Origin: Nonomuraea jiangxiensis
GTDB lineage: Bacteria > Actinomycetota > Actinomycetes > Streptosporangiales > Streptosporangiaceae
Assembly: GCF_900099965.1 (NCBI RefSeq)
Contig: NZ_FNDJ01000037.1
Coordinates: 1-64,000, forward strand
Length of the DNA stretch: 64,000 nucleotides
Reading direction: 5' to 3'
The notes beneath the pieces were generated by a model that worked only from the letters and a program-made list of their open reading frames with translations, was not told the origin of the DNA and searched no databases. The translations under genes were made by a program, and so were the position numbers. This document shows positions 7,514 through 16,903 of this stretch, piece by piece. Within the stretch, counting starts at the first letter, position 1, and each line of letters starts with the position of its first letter.

Positions 7514-8014
7514 ATGCGGGACCGAGCCGACTTCGAGCGTTATGTCGAGCAACGCTCGGCACGCCTGCTCAGAACCGCCTATCTGCTGTGCCGCGACTGG
7601 GCGGCGGCCGAGGACCTGACGCAGACGACCCTGGCCAAGGCGTGGCTGGCATGGCGGCGCGTGGGGGCCAACCCGGACCCGTACGTCTACCGCATCCTTA
7701 CCAATACGCACGCCTCTTGGTGGCGGCGGCGCTCGCGGGGTGAAGTGGCGACCGGGGAACTCCCGGACCATCCGCACGAACGGGATCTGGCGGCCGACCT
7801 TGACACCAGGGAGGCGCTCAGGGGCGCCTTGGCCACGCTGCCCGTCAAGCAGCGGGCCGTGATCGTGCTGCGGTACTTCGAGGACCTGCCCGACGAGACG
7901 ATCGCCGGGATTATGGGCTGTTCGGTGACCACCGTACGCAGTCAGGCCAGCCGCGCGCTGGCCAAGTTGCGGCTCGATTCGGCGGCGAGGGTCGCGGCGG
8001 AGATGGAGAGCTGA
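7514..8014 (+). CDS. SigE-family ECF RNA polymerase sigma factor
   Basis: The 166-aa product begins RDRADFERYVEQRSARLLRT and contains sigma region 2 (AYLLCRDWAAAEDLTQTTLAKAW, residues about 20-45) and region 4 with its helix-turn-helix (AIVLRYFEDLPDETIAGIM then VTTVRSQASRALAKL, about 115-157). This is the short SigE-type layout common in actinomycetes. It directs RNA polymerase to a stress or developmental promoter set. The next gene starts 3 bases after its stop and encodes a single-pass membrane protein, the usual partner position for a regulator of sigma activity. Confidence 0.9.
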   Translation: MRDRADFERYVEQRSARLLRTAYLLCRDWAAAEDLTQTTLAKAWLAWRRVGANPDPYVYRILTNTHASWWRRRSRGEVATGELPDHPHERDLAADLDTREALRGALATLPVKQRAVIVLRYFEDLPDETIAGIMGCSVTTVRSQASRALAKLRLDSAARVAAEMES

Positions 8015-8016
8015 CC

Positions 8017-8721
8017 ATGATCGAACAGAGACTACGCGAACTACTCGAACATGACAGTGCGGACGCACCTCCTGGCGGCGTGAGCCTCGCGGCCGTGGAC
8101 GCCCGCGTGCGTGGATTGCGCAGACGCCGCGGTCGGCTGGCGGGCTCCGCCGCGGCAGTGGCTCTGGCGCTCGCGTTCGCGACGGTGGTGATGATCGACT
8201 GGCCGGAGCCGGCCCGGGACCACTGGACCGAGGCCGCGTCCCAGCCCGGGCCGGAACGCTTCCAGCCGGAGTTGCCTCTTTTCCACCAGTACAAGGAGGG
8301 TGGTAAGCGCTACACCTCCACGTTCACGACGGCGGTCACGAAGGTGACATTCGCGGCTCGCTGCCCCGACGCCGGCTATGCGCTGATCTGGCTCAACGGC
8401 GAACTCGTGGCCTCGGGCCCCTGCGGACCCACGATCGCGGCTCCACCGGGCCGGCTCGACGAGACGGCCGTCACCCGGGACGGCGTGAACGAGCTGAGCA
8501 CCGCCCTGGTGCCGGCGTCGGTCGCCGGGACCGGCCGGATGACACAGGATCGCGCCGACGAGCTGCTGGCCGGCACAGCCGCCTATCCGGCCGAGTGGCG
8601 GCTGACCATCGTGGACTCCAATACGCCCGGTTGCCGGGCTGATGCGGGGGACATCGGTTCGGGGACGGGTGAGATCAGACTGCGCTGCGATCAACCGGCA
8701 CCGGACACCGGGCGCCGCTGA
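8017..8721 (+). CDS. Membrane protein paired with the sigma factor, possible anti-sigma or sensor
   Basis: The 234-aa product has a short cytoplasmic part (MIEQRLRELLEHDSADAPPGGVSLAAVDARVRGLRRRRGR), one membrane helix (LAGSAAAVALALAFATVVMI, about residues 42-61) and an extracytoplasmic domain with conserved-looking Cys residues (AARCPDAGYAL, SGPCGPT, TPGCRAD, LRCDQP). The topology fits a membrane partner of the upstream SigE-type factor, with which it forms a two-gene operon. It lacks the H-x3-C-x2-C zinc anti-sigma motif, so the anti-sigma role is inferred from position only. Confidence 0.65.
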   Translation: MIEQRLRELLEHDSADAPPGGVSLAAVDARVRGLRRRRGRLAGSAAAVALALAFATVVMIDWPEPARDHWTEAASQPGPERFQPELPLFHQYKEGGKRYTSTFTTAVTKVTFAARCPDAGYALIWLNGELVASGPCGPTIAAPPGRLDETAVTRDGVNELSTALVPASVAGTGRMTQDRADELLAGTAAYPAEWRLTIVDSNTPGCRADAGDIGSGTGEIRLRCDQPAPDTGRR

Positions 8722-9525
8722 GTCCGAGTCCTACTCTGCGCGGGGCGGCGGGGTATTCGGAATGGTGGCGCCGAGGTTTGTCCACAGCTTGTGGACGGGC
8801 ATCGGTCGTTCGGTGGATTTCGCCTGGACGAATTGCCGGCCGGTTCGCCCGCAGTTCGCAATCGCGACATCGGCCCGGCTCGCGGTATTAACCGCCGGTC
8901 GTCGGGAAGTTTCGCTACTGAGTCGCGGTCGGCTGTTTCTGTGTGGTCATACTGATAGCCGGTCGTTCGGGCGGAGGGATGGGGCATGACAGAGTGACCG
9001 CCGATCGCCTCCTGTCGGGTCTGACCCGTCTGAACGAGGGGGTGGCTGATGGGCTTCGCGTTGGCCTGGAGGGTGCGCGCTCGCGTGCGACGGGGACCGA
9101 ACCCGGCCGCATAACGGAACTGGCCCGGCAGGAAAGGCGCTTGGTGCCGACGTACCGGTGTCCCAGCCCAGCGGGTGCCGAGTGGCTGGGCGCCAGCCTC
9201 GGGCAGGCCCGCGGTCAGGTCGTCAAGGTCCTGCACGGCAAGGGTCAGTGAGCCGGCGCCACGGCATCGTGGCGAATTTGCCGGAGGTCGTGAGTTTTCT
9301 CGGCAATTATCGCCAACCGGGTCAACGACGAATTCCGCGAGCGCGTGGGGGAGTTCTCCGCCGCCGCATGTGTAAGTGGGGATCGGCCCTGGTGTACGAG
9401 GGCGCCGGGCAGGGACGATAGCCGCCGGACCGCTAACGCCGTAGCCGGGCGATCACTTATCGCAATGGCGGAAAATGCAAAATCGATAACCGCATGCGCG
9501 AATCCGCGCCGCAACAGAGGAGTGC
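8722..9525. other. Long intergenic stretch without a supportable gene
   Basis: Open frames here (for example 8943-9251 plus) have no convincing ribosome site, motif or codon pattern and look like chance frames in GC-rich DNA. I saw no RNA gene. The GC content drops towards 9450-9580, where a promoter-like site is found. Confidence 0.5.
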
Positions 9526-9554
9526 TTGACAGCCCGCAGCGTGTGATATAGCTT
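9526..9554 (+). promoter_or_regulatory. Housekeeping-type promoter upstream of the first SARP gene
   Basis: A perfect TTGACA (9526-9531) is followed after 17 bp by TAGCTT (9549-9554), which fits the actinomycete -10 pattern TAnnnT. The element lies in a locally AT-rich patch and points towards the SARP gene, leaving a leader of about 400 bases if translation starts at 9972. Confidence 0.5.
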
Positions 9555-9971
9555 CGGCGCAATCATTAAAAGGATCAACCAGGCTTGTTCGGCTACATGC
9601 CGACGCCTGCACAAATGCTTCCGGGAATTCGCCGGACCTTGGACGTCGGCAATTCCGAGAGGGTCGCATTGCGGGGTCTGTCCAGGCCAGGGGGTGTCTG
9701 CGCGGGTCAGGTCGGTCAAAGTGACGACCTCTGACCCGGCGGCGATGGAGAGGGGTCTTGGTGACGGGTCGGGAGCGCTCGTCCTGATGGTGGGATGGCC
9801 GGGGGCGCCGGCCATCGCGTGCCGGGCAGGGGCCGCCTCCTCGAACAGCGGGGCCTCGCGCGCATGTCCCCTGCCCTGGCGGGTCGCTCACCGTCGGCAC
9901 AGGGCCGGTCGAGCCGCGATCTCAGCGGACGGGCGGCATGGAGATTCGGGGGAAGCGGAGGTCGAGATCAG

Positions 9972-12920
9972 GTGGTCCCGTTCCGTATTCTTGGCCCCGT
10001 CGAGTTGCGCAACGGCGAAACGCCGATTCCCGTCCCGTCGGGCAGGCAGGCGATCATCCTCGGTGCGTTGGTGCTGGAGGCCAACCACATCGTCAGCACC
10101 GAGCATCTCATTGACGCCGTCTGGGGCGAGGATCCACCGAGCAGTGCCCGCAGCCAGGTGCACATCTGCATCTCGGCGCTGCGGCGGCAACTGATCGACC
10201 TCCGGTTGGCGGCAGAAATCCTTTCGCGGTCGCCCGGTTACGAGTTGCGACTGGCGCCCGAGGATTCGGATTTCCACTCCTTCGAGCAGCTCGTACAGGA
10301 CGCGAAGTCTCTCACGCAGCGCAATCCCGTCGAGGCGGCGGCGAAGCTGCGGCAGGCGCTCACCTTGTGGCGTGGCCCGGCGCTCAGCGGCATCGTGAGC
10401 CGGGTCCTGGAGAGCAAGGCACGGCGGCTGGACGAGGCCCGGCTGGCCGCCCAGGAGACCTGCTTCGACATCGAGCTGGGACTGGGCCGGCACCACGAGC
10501 TGATCGGCGAGCTCACCGACCTGGTCGAGCGCTCGCCGCTGCGTGAGCGGCTGCGCGGCCAGCTCATGCTCGCCCTGCACAGATCGGGGCGGCAGGCGGA
10601 GGCGCTGGAGGTCTATCGCGTGGGACGCGAGCACCTCGTGGCCGAGCTGGGCCTGGAGCCGGGTGAGGAGCTGCGCCAACTCGAGACCGCCATCCTGCAG
10701 GGCGACCACACGTTGCTGCTCGACAGCTCGCCGAAGGGCTCGATCAAGCTCGACCCGGGCCAGCCCGCTACGCTCCTGGTCGTCACCCCGCGCCAACTTC
10801 CAGCCGACATCCAGGATTTCACCGGACAGAACGACCAGGTGGAGGCGGCCGAGGACTTCTTGCGCGGCGGCGGCGGCGCCACCGCGCCGATCGTGGCGAT
10901 CAGCGGCCGGCCCGGTTCGGGGAAGAGCTGCCTGGCCGTGCACGTCGCGCACCGCCTCGCCCGACATTTCACCGACGGCCAGCTCTACCGGGACCTGCGG
11001 GGCAGCCAGCCGCAGAACGTGCCCGTGGCGGAGGTGCTGGGCACCTTCCTGCGCTCGCTCGGGATCCCCGGCCCCACCGTGCCGAGCGGGGTGGAGGAGC
11101 GGGCCGCCATGTATCGCAGCCTGCTGGCGGACAAGCGCATGCTGGTGATCCTGGAGGACGTGGTCAGCGAGACGCAGGTCATGCCGCTGCTGCCCGCCGG
11201 CGGCGGTTGCGCCGTCATCGTCACCAGCCGGACCCGCCTGACCGGCCTGCCCGGCGCGCTGCAGCTTGAGGTGGACGTACTGGACCAGACCAGGTCCCTG
11301 GAGCTCATCGGCAAGATCATCGGGCCGGGCCGTATGGCGGCCGAACTGCATGCCGCCGTCGCCCTGACCCGGGCGGTCGGCGGGTTGCCGCTGGCCCTGC
11401 GGATCGTGGCGGCCCGGCTGACCGCCCGGCCCCACTGGTCCCTGGCCTCGATGGCGGGCCGGCTGGCCGACGAGCGGCACCGGCTGGACGAGCTGGCCCA
11501 CGGCGAGATGGTGGTCAGGAAGAGCCTGTCGATGACGTACGACGGGATGAGCCAGCGGACCCGCTGGCTGCTGAGCCTGCTCGGCCAGGCCGACGTCGAG
11601 ACCATCCCCACCTGGGTGGCCGCGGCGCTGCTGGACGGTGACGCGCATCGCGCCATGGACTGGCTGGAAGAGCTCGTCGACACCCGCATGCTCGACGTGG
11701 CGGGCATCGATCCGGAGGGCGACCCGCGCTACAAGTTCCACGGGCTCATCCGCATCTTCGCGCGGGAGCGGCTGGACGAGCACCAGGACGACCGGGCCAA
11801 GCAGGCCGCGCTCGAACGCCTGCTGGGGTGCTGGCTGCACCTCGCCGAGGAGGCGCACCGCCGGCTCTACGGTGGCGACTACACGCTGTTGCACGGGTCC
11901 GCGCCCCGGTGGGAGCTGCCCGCCGCCCAGCGGGACCGGCTGCTGGTGAGCCCGCTCGACTGGCTGGAGCGTGAGCGGGTCAACCTGTGCGCGGCGGTGG
12001 CGCAGGCCGGCGCCCGCGGCATGGACGAGGTGTGCTGGGACCTGGCCGTCACTCTGGTCACGCTGTTCGAGTCCCGCAACTATTTCGAGGACTGGCAGGC
12101 CACCCACGAAAACGCTCTTCGCGTCACCCGGCTGGCCGACAACAAGCGGGGCATGGCGGCGCTCATGTGCTCGCTCGGCTCGATGCACCTCAACCAGCGC
12201 CGCTCGGCTCTCGCCCAGCCGCTGCTGGAGCTGGCGCGCGAGCAGTTCCAGCAGCTCGGGGAGCTCCGCGGCACGGCGCTGACCTCGCGTAACCTGGCCA
12301 TGATCAACTACCGGCAGGGCGCGGCGGGGGCGGCCGAGCACCTGTATCGGCAGGCGCTCACCGACTTCCGCCAGGTCGGGGACCTGGTGGGGGAGGCGCA
12401 CGTGCTGGCCATGCTCTCCCAGCTCGACCTCGACGCACAACGCTACGGCGAGGCCGAGGCGCGGCTGGACCAGGCGCTGGGCATCGCCAGGCGGACGGGG
12501 AGCCGCCGGGTGCAGGCCCAGGTGATGCACAAGCTCGGCAGGGCGTACCTGATGAGTGCCAACTTCGAGCGGGCCGAGCAGGTGGCGAGCGAGGTGCTGA
12601 CCATGGTGCGGGACAACGGCGACCTGTTCGGCGAGAGCTACGCACTGCAGAGCCTCGGCATCGTGTACGGCCGGCGCCGCAAGCACGACCTGAGCGAGCA
12701 GGCGCTGCGCCGCGCGGTGGAGATCCGCGAGAGCGTCATGGACGAGCTCGGCGCTTCGCAGGTACGGCTGGACCTGGCCCCGGTGCTGGCGGCCAAGGGC
12801 GACGTCCGTCAGGCACGGGAACTGGCCGAGAAGGCGCGGGCCATGTTCCTGGAGCAGGAGGCGGAGCAGTGGGCGAGGCGAGCCGACGAGATCATCACGG
12901 AGCTCATCGCCCGGGAATGA
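9972..12920 (+). CDS. Large SARP-type (AfsR-like) transcriptional activator with NB-ARC and TPR domains
   Basis: The domain order is a winged-helix Trans_reg_C domain (VPFRILGPVELRNG to about residue 90), a BTAD all-helical domain (about 95-240), an NB-ARC P-loop NTPase (Walker A GRPGSGKSC at about residue 310) and a long C-terminal run of TPR-like helices (about 680-980). This is the AfsR layout. Such activators bind direct heptamer repeats overlapping the -35 region and switch on biosynthetic clusters. It is convergent with the RiPP operon, overlapping the SnoaL-like gene by 17 bp. The GTG at 9972 (GGAG upstream) starts exactly at the DNA-binding domain; an upstream in-frame ATG at 9795 would add 59 low-complexity residues. 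Confidence 0.88.
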   Translation: MVPFRILGPVELRNGETPIPVPSGRQAIILGALVLEANHIVSTEHLIDAVWGEDPPSSARSQVHICISALRRQLIDLRLAAEILSRSPGYELRLAPEDSDFHSFEQLVQDAKSLTQRNPVEAAAKLRQALTLWRGPALSGIVSRVLESKARRLDEARLAAQETCFDIELGLGRHHELIGELTDLVERSPLRERLRGQLMLALHRSGRQAEALEVYRVGREHLVAELGLEPGEELRQLETAILQGDHTLLLDSSPKGSIKLDPGQPATLLVVTPRQLPADIQDFTGQNDQVEAAEDFLRGGGGATAPIVAISGRPGSGKSCLAVHVAHRLARHFTDGQLYRDLRGSQPQNVPVAEVLGTFLRSLGIPGPTVPSGVEERAAMYRSLLADKRMLVILEDVVSETQVMPLLPAGGGCAVIVTSRTRLTGLPGALQLEVDVLDQTRSLELIGKIIGPGRMAAELHAAVALTRAVGGLPLALRIVAARLTARPHWSLASMAGRLADERHRLDELAHGEMVVRKSLSMTYDGMSQRTRWLLSLLGQADVETIPTWVAAALLDGDAHRAMDWLEELVDTRMLDVAGIDPEGDPRYKFHGLIRIFARERLDEHQDDRAKQAALERLLGCWLHLAEEAHRRLYGGDYTLLHGSAPRWELPAAQRDRLLVSPLDWLERERVNLCAAVAQAGARGMDEVCWDLAVTLVTLFESRNYFEDWQATHENALRVTRLADNKRGMAALMCSLGSMHLNQRRSALAQPLLELAREQFQQLGELRGTALTSRNLAMINYRQGAAGAAEHLYRQALTDFRQVGDLVGEAHVLAMLSQLDLDAQRYGEAEARLDQALGIARRTGSRRVQAQVMHKLGRAYLMSANFERAEQVASEVLTMVRDNGDLFGESYALQSLGIVYGRRRKHDLSEQALRRAVEIRESVMDELGASQVRLDLAPVLAAKGDVRQARELAEKARAMFLEQEAEQWARRADEIITELIARE

Positions 12921-13311
12921 CCTCAGAAGGCGGGAGAACGAAGTAGAAGGTGCGCAGCGAGGTGAACAGGCCGCGACCGGACACCGTGAACACCTCGGCG
13001 ACGCCCACCTGCGCGCCGAACGCGGGCTCCGTCGTACGGCCGAGGACGACGACGTGCTCCCCGGATCCCTCGGAGATCACCTCGGTCACCGAGAAGCGGC
13101 CGGCCCGCTTCTCCTGGAAGCGGACCAGCTCCTCACGTCCCCGGACGGTCGTGTCCGGGCGGTACCAGACGGCGTCGTGCTCGAAGAGCGAGGCGTAGGC
13201 GTCCAGGTTACCGTCGTTGAGGTAGGCGTAACTGAGGCGCGCGTGGTCGATCGCCGCGGCGGCCAGGTAGGCGCTGCGGGTCGCCGGGGTTGACTGTTCG
13301 TCGAACGTCAT
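12904..13311 (-). CDS. SnoaL/NTF2-like protein, last gene of the RiPP operon
   Basis: The 135-aa product is a cone-shaped NTF2-like fold: an N-terminal helix (AIDHARLSYAYLNDGNLDAYASLF), the H-D-A-V-W-Y-R-P strand, RGREELVRF helix, then strands ending FTSLRTFYFVL. The family includes polyketide cyclases, isomerases and binding proteins, so the reaction cannot be assigned. The ATG at 13311 overlaps the methyltransferase stop, indicating translational coupling in the lasso/LanM operon. It may bind the peptide product or confer self-protection; that is speculation. It could equally be unrelated to the peptide. Confidence 0.8.
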   Translation of the reverse strand: MTFDEQSTPATRSAYLAAAAIDHARLSYAYLNDGNLDAYASLFEHDAVWYRPDTTVRGREELVRFQEKRAGRFSVTEVISEGSGEHVVVLGRTTEPAFGAQVGVAEVFTVSGRGLFTSLRTFYFVLPPSEVIPGR

Positions 13312-14111
13312 GGAGTCGTTCCCCTCATGGGTCGCTGGGCCAGGTACAGGACCGTGACGCACTGCTCCGTCACCTCGTCGCCGAGCGCTGCCGCCGCCCG
13401 TTCGATGTCGTCCAGCAGGGCCGCCCGGTCAGGTTCGGGGAGTTCGCGGACCGCGGCGAAGGTCGTGTAGAGGCGGGTGAGTTGCCGGGGCGGCATGGTG
13501 ATCGACCAGCGCAGCACCTTCGCCTGGATGCCGCCGAAGCCGGCCCGGCGCAGCGCGCCGATCCAGGACTCGTGGTCGAACGGCCCGGGCACCGCCAGCG
13601 CCCCGGCCGGACGGTGCCGCCGCAGCACCTGGTTGAGGGCCAGGCGGACCGGAGTGGGCTGCGCCGGGTCCCCGTAGACCGTCCACCACGCGGCGAGCCG
13701 GCCGGCCGGGCGGAGCAGCCGGGCGATTCTCGCCAGCGCCGTCTCCCGGTCCAGCCAGTGCAGGCTCGACGCGCACACGGCGAGGTCGAACTCCCCGTGC
13801 AGCCGCGTGAGCGAGTCGAAGTCACCCTCGATCACGGTGAGCGGCCGGCCGCTGAACTCGGCGCGCAGCCGGGCCGCGAAGTTGGCGCCCAGCTCCACGG
13901 CGCAGACACTCGCCCCGCGGGCCAGCAGTTCCCGGGTCGCCTGTCCGCTCCCGGCGCCGATCTCCAGCACCGAGGCGCCCGGTCTCAGGGCTCTGGTCTG
14001 TTCGAGCAGCTCGTACACCTCTACCGGGTAGCCGGGCCGCGATAACCGGTAGCCGTCGGCGTCCGTGTCGAACAGCTCACGGCGCCGCAACCGGCTGTCG
14101 GTGACTTCCAT
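13308..14111 (-). CDS. Class I SAM-dependent methyltransferase in the RiPP operon
   Basis: The 267-aa product carries the Rossmann methyltransferase motifs: motif I VLEIGAGSGQATREL, the acidic end of strand 2 VCAVELG, motif II/III VIEGDFDSL, and DLAVCASSLHWLD. It belongs to the broad methyltransferase 11/25 group. The start chosen (MEVTDSRLRR) has AAGGGAA at a good distance and overlaps the LanM 3' end by 35 bp; a start at 14138 adds 9 residues. Placed downstream of LanM and coupled to it, the enzyme is a candidate tailoring activity for the peptide, perhaps on a carboxylate, amine or side chain. It does not resemble the protein-isoaspartate O-methyltransferases used in some RiPP clusters. 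Confidence 0.85.
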   Translation of the reverse strand: MEVTDSRLRRRELFDTDADGYRLSRPGYPVEVYELLEQTRALRPGASVLEIGAGSGQATRELLARGASVCAVELGANFAARLRAEFSGRPLTVIEGDFDSLTRLHGEFDLAVCASSLHWLDRETALARIARLLRPAGRLAAWWTVYGDPAQPTPVRLALNQVLRRHRPAGALAVPGPFDHESWIGALRRAGFGGIQAKVLRWSITMPPRQLTRLYTTFAAVRELPEPDRAALLDDIERAAAALGDEVTEQCVTVLYLAQRPMRGTTP

Positions 14112-16884
14112 GATGTTCCCTTCGGGTAGGTCCTTCAAGCCAGAGCACGGAAGGCACAGCGCCGGGCGCCACCAGCCGCAGCAGGGTCAGACAGGCTCCG
14201 GCCCGGCCGACGAGCAGCCCGGGGAAGCGGCTGCCGTACGCGTGCGAGCCGATGGCCCCGCTCGTCAGCAGATCCAGCCGCATCCGCAGGTACGGCTCCC
14301 GCCCGAGTCCCGGCAGGCGGTCGGCGGCCAGCCGGAGGAACTCCAACCGGCCGAGATCCCCGTGGCACAGGCCGTGGACGACGGGTTCCCGCCCTTGCGC
14401 GACCGCCGCGACGGCCCTGGCCACCTCCTGGTCGAAGTCCGGCCGGTGGGCGAGCAGGCGCGCGATCCCGGTGCCCGCGGCGCCCTGGCACCAGGCCCGG
14501 GTGCCGCCGTCAGGGGGCGCGGGATCCCGTGGATCGTCGCCGGCCAGCGCCCGGAGGCCGACGTCTCTCAGCTCGGCGTCGTCCAGCACCCGGCCCGCGC
14601 GGAGCAGTGCCCAGCCGATTCCCGCCGTACCGTGGGCGAAACCGTCGCCTACGCCCTCCCACGGCGACCCGCTTACCAGCCGCTCGGCGCACAGGGCGAC
14701 CGCCGCCGCCAGATCGTCGAGGCCGTACCGTTCGTAGAGGTCGCTCGCCACGACGGCCGCGCCGGCCAGGCCCGAGACCAGCCCCGGATCCTGGCGGGTG
14801 CCGAGGTCCCGGACGAAGGACGGCAGGCATCGCTCGATGGCCTCGACATAGCCCTCGTCGGCCGTCACGACGGCGAGGTGGCCCAGGACGTAGAGGTCGC
14901 CGGCGGTGCCGGAATAGGCGCCGACCTGCCGTTGACCGGTGCCGCGCAGGCCGGTGACGACCGGGTGGATGCTGCGGATTGCCAGGTCGAGATAGCGGTC
15001 GTCGGCGTACACCCGGGCCGCGCAGGCGAACAGGAGGGCCATCCCGGACAGCCCGTCGTACAGCCGGGTCGGCAGCGGCCCGTAGGTGATCGGTTCGCCT
15101 CGCACGCTGTTCCCGGCCAGCCCGATCCAGGTGCAGTCCGCGCGGCCCAGTACCGCGTCGTCGGCCAGGGCGTCGATGGCCTGCCGGGTGCTGTCACGCA
15201 GGCTCGTGCCCGGGTCGGGCGGGCGCCGTGGCGGCTCGGTGGCGGGACAGTCCGGCAGGGTGCTCAGCGCGGCGGTCAGGATCTCCGCCTGAACGGCGCG
15301 GTCCTGGGGGCCGAACCGGTCCAGCCGGTGCTCGGCCCGCTGCCGCCCCGACTCACCGAAGAAGCCGGGGATCTCGCCGGCGCCCTGGAAGCGGAGCGTG
15401 GTCGAGGACGCGGCGGCGGAGAAGCGCGGGATGTCACCCGCCAGTAGCTGGCTCCGCTCGGCCGCGGCCACCGAGGCGAGCTCGGGGGAGGTGGCGAGGG
15501 CGGTCAGGAGCTGGTCGGAGGCGTGGTCGTCGGCGCCCAGCCGGCGCGGATGGTGCAGCTCGCCCAGCAGCAGGCCGTAGATTCGGGTGGGCCTGACCAG
15601 GTAGCGGATCTCGGCATCGCGGAAGCGGCGGATCAGCTCGCGGAAGGCGGGTTTGTGGGCCGCGATGGTGTCGTAGGCGTCCAGGAAACCACTGACGACG
15701 TCGGCGACGTGGTCGGCCGGCCGGACCCGGCCGTGCTCCAGGAAGGGCAGATTGGCGGCCTGTTCCAGGGCGGCGGGCACCAGCTCCGTCCGCATCGCGT
15801 CGGTGAAGGGCTCGACCAGTGCGGGTTTGCGCCGCGGCGCGGTCGCCAGGCCGCCGCCGATGGCGCTGGTCTCCATGCTGAGCTGGCGTCCCGGCACCAT
15901 CGCGGTCGCCAGGACGCTCGTCGAGAGCAGCTCGAACGCCAGGTCCGCGGCGAGCTCGGAGCCCGCGCCGGGCGGGGCCGGGGGCTGCAGGATCGTCTCC
16001 AGATCGACCGGTACGGGGTGCTCGCCGTCGGCCCTGAGGTTCTCCATGTGGATGTCCGAGGCCGTCAGGCAGGTCAGCAACGCGACGCAGGAGCCGATCC
16101 GGCGGTAGAAGCGGCCGATGCCCTCCTGGCCGGCGGCGGGCCGGTGGCCCACGAACTCGCACCAGCCGTACGCGGCCCGGTTGATCACCCGCATCGCCCT
16201 CAGGTCCGGCTCGCCGTTGAGCTCGTTGAGCAGCGTGACGGCCTGGCCGTACAGCTCCTCGGCATCGAGCGCCCGCGGCTTGTAGACGACCCGGTCCCCG
16301 CCGGTGAAGGTCACCTCGGTGACCGAGCGGCCGCCGTTGTGCGGGTCGCCGAGGCCGGTGCGCAGCGAGCTGACCGCCTCGGCGCCTCCGGTGAGGAACC
16401 CGTGCCGCCGCAGCAGCGGGAGGTCGGCTCGGAGCCGGGAGAGCAGTTCCAGGCAGGTCGTCATCCAGTTGCCGGCGCAGCGCTCCAGCGCCTGTTCGAG
16501 CAGAGGGTACGTACGGAAGAGCGAGGCCAGGTACGCCGGGTCGCCCAGCAGGCGGTCACTGTAGTCCCGGTACCTCTCCTCGGGCGTGTCCCCTTGGAGC
16601 AGGCCGCCCGAACGCGCCCGGTGGAGTTCCAAGATCAGTGTCCGGTGGCTGATCGCGACCAGGTCCCCGATCAGGTTCTCCACCAGGGAGTCCCAGGCCT
16701 GCCGCGTGAGCAGGTCCTGGCCGGTTTCCGCCGCGGACCTGAGCAGCGCCTCGTAACGGTCGGCGAAGCGCGCCATCAGCCCGGAGAACGGGACCTCGTC
16801 GTAGCGGCTTCCGTAGAGTCGCACGGAGATCCGGCGTGCGGACCACGGCGACGCGGGCGTCGATTCGTTCACGGTATCCCTCAT
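14077..16884 (-). CDS. lanM: Class II lanthipeptide synthetase LanM
   Basis: The 935-aa bifunctional enzyme is full length. The N-terminal dehydratase (DUF4135, about 90-470) has the kinase-like catalytic set: K202 in VVYKPR, D277-x-H279-x-x-N282 in SDIHMEN, D294 in VDLETI, and the RPTRIY motif at 431-436. The C-terminal LanC-like cyclase (about 560-920) has HGTAGIGWAL and all three zinc ligands: C799 (WCQGAAGTG) and C840-H841 (HGLCHGD). LanM enzymes phosphorylate and eliminate Ser/Thr, then add Cys thiols to make lanthionines. Only 19 bp separate it from the ABC exporter stop, so it belongs to the lasso operon. No LanA-like precursor is visible anywhere in the operon. Confidence 0.93.
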   Translation of the reverse strand: MRDTVNESTPASPWSARRISVRLYGSRYDEVPFSGLMARFADRYEALLRSAAETGQDLLTRQAWDSLVENLIGDLVAISHRTLILELHRARSGGLLQGDTPEERYRDYSDRLLGDPAYLASLFRTYPLLEQALERCAGNWMTTCLELLSRLRADLPLLRRHGFLTGGAEAVSSLRTGLGDPHNGGRSVTEVTFTGGDRVVYKPRALDAEELYGQAVTLLNELNGEPDLRAMRVINRAAYGWCEFVGHRPAAGQEGIGRFYRRIGSCVALLTCLTASDIHMENLRADGEHPVPVDLETILQPPAPPGAGSELAADLAFELLSTSVLATAMVPGRQLSMETSAIGGGLATAPRRKPALVEPFTDAMRTELVPAALEQAANLPFLEHGRVRPADHVADVVSGFLDAYDTIAAHKPAFRELIRRFRDAEIRYLVRPTRIYGLLLGELHHPRRLGADDHASDQLLTALATSPELASVAAAERSQLLAGDIPRFSAAASSTTLRFQGAGEIPGFFGESGRQRAEHRLDRFGPQDRAVQAEILTAALSTLPDCPATEPPRRPPDPGTSLRDSTRQAIDALADDAVLGRADCTWIGLAGNSVRGEPITYGPLPTRLYDGLSGMALLFACAARVYADDRYLDLAIRSIHPVVTGLRGTGQRQVGAYSGTAGDLYVLGHLAVVTADEGYVEAIERCLPSFVRDLGTRQDPGLVSGLAGAAVVASDLYERYGLDDLAAAVALCAERLVSGSPWEGVGDGFAHGTAGIGWALLRAGRVLDDAELRDVGLRALAGDDPRDPAPPDGGTRAWCQGAAGTGIARLLAHRPDFDQEVARAVAAVAQGREPVVHGLCHGDLGRLEFLRLAADRLPGLGREPYLRMRLDLLTSGAIGSHAYGSRFPGLLVGRAGACLTLLRLVAPGAVPSVLWLEGPTRREHHGSHRQPVAAP

Positions 16885-16903
16885 TCGCGATCCCTCATCC
16901 GCG

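Noticed and set aside
8943-9251. Open frame of 102 codons on the plus strand in the gap before the first SARP
   Set aside because: No convincing ribosome site, no motif, and overlapping frames on both strands are equally open; it looks like a chance frame in GC-rich DNA.
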